NCBI GenBank assembly: GCA_018401695.1
Contig: JAGYKD010000002.1
Location: 1-64,000 of the forward strand
From: Flavobacteriales bacterium
Lineage (GTDB): Bacteria; Bacteroidota; Bacteroidia; CAIKAF01
Direction of reading: 5' to 3'
Length of the DNA stretch: 64,000 nt
This document shows, piece after piece, positions 63,816-64,000 of the stretch; positions within the stretch are counted from its first letter, which is position 1, and each line of letters opens with the position of its first letter. The position numbers were made by a program, and so were the translations under genes. The notes under the pieces are model-generated. The model saw only the letters and a program-made list of their open reading frames with translations. It had not been told where the DNA came from and did not search any database.

Positions 63816-63958
63816 GGAGGCCACCCGGCCCAAAGGAGGGCCGCCGAAGCCCAAAAGCCGCAACAGCTAAGCGAGGAGGCGGTCCCGACACTTCGGGAAA
63901 GCCACCGCAGCACTGCTGTTGCGTGCATTTGGGCGAGGTCGACCGGGAAAAGGCCGGC
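63816..63958 (+). repeat. Family A palindromic intergenic element, copy A9
   Basis: Begins aggaggccacccggccc and carries the centre gcgaggaggcggtcccgacacttcgggaaagc. Arms gcccaaaagccgcaacagc and gctgttgcgtgcatttgggc pair. The block cggagggaaggcccccc at 63979-63995 may be its distal end, beyond which the window stops. Confidence 0.75.
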
Positions 63959-64000
63959 ATTGGAAGATGAAATAACATCGGAGGGAAGGCCCCCCTATTA

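Overview
The window looks like chromosomal DNA of a free-living member of the Bacteroidota, probably Flavobacteriales/Cryomorphaceae-like or a related environmental lineage. The lineage is inferred. What I see directly is C-terminal sorting domains of the type IX secretion system (T9SS), of both the short 'YPNP' kind and the gliding-motility (CHU_C) kind, a TonB-dependent receptor with a carboxypeptidase-regulatory N-domain, a PorE-like OmpA protein, and housekeeping promoters of the Bacteroidota form TTG-N19-TAnnTTTG in front of both tRNA genes.

Layout. 1-384: a 35-bp tandem repeat and a palindromic intergenic element. 385-4899: a TonB-dependent receptor followed by a secreted esterase-like protein. 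5212-19311: mostly ordinary genes, namely fumarylacetoacetase, a small lipoprotein, a tightly packed queE / PorE-like / Aba4-like operon, a nucleoside phosphorylase, a large MORN-like repeat protein, YqgE, a class IV aminotransferase with a rhomboid protease, and a glycosyltransferase with an LptF/G permease and a START-like protein. 19443-19519: tRNA-Met. 19769-51325: one 564-residue and four giant (2229-2277-residue) secreted glycine-rich proteins, all on the minus strand. 52223-52297: tRNA-Pro. 52549-57029: a large T9SS type-B protein and a lipoprotein. 57218-62446: glyA, a nitronate monooxygenase/FabK-like enzyme, an M16 peptidase pair and a 56-residue membrane protein. 62515-63724: a tandem pair of LPP20-like lipoproteins behind a very good sigma-54 promoter.

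The most interesting part is the 32-kb glycine-rich array. Each giant protein has the same order: signal peptide, Ig-like modules alternating with three glycine-rich domains, a fourth glycine-rich domain resembling the extracellular glycine-rich domain of the animal receptor kinases ALK/LTK, a series of GxWxGxG repeats, an Ig module, PKD domains and a T9SS tail. The two middle paralogs share blocks of 414, about 1800 and 744 bp that are identical or nearly so at DNA level, separated by strongly diverged domains. This is a mosaic pattern typical of gene conversion or recombination. The fourth glycine-rich domain is the most variable module. Together with the 564-residue single-domain protein, this could be a recombining family of surface or matrix proteins. 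Its function cannot be read from the sequence.

Intergenic space carries two repeat families. Family A (nine copies seen) is about 135-155 bp with conserved ends and a long hairpin whose stem sequence differs between copies but stays self-complementary. Family B (four copies plus a fragment) has 18-bp terminal inverted repeats; two copies 25 kb apart share 168 identical bases. A third short hairpin module is nested in some B copies. These elements, and the antisense of the glycine-rich genes, generate many false open reading frames.
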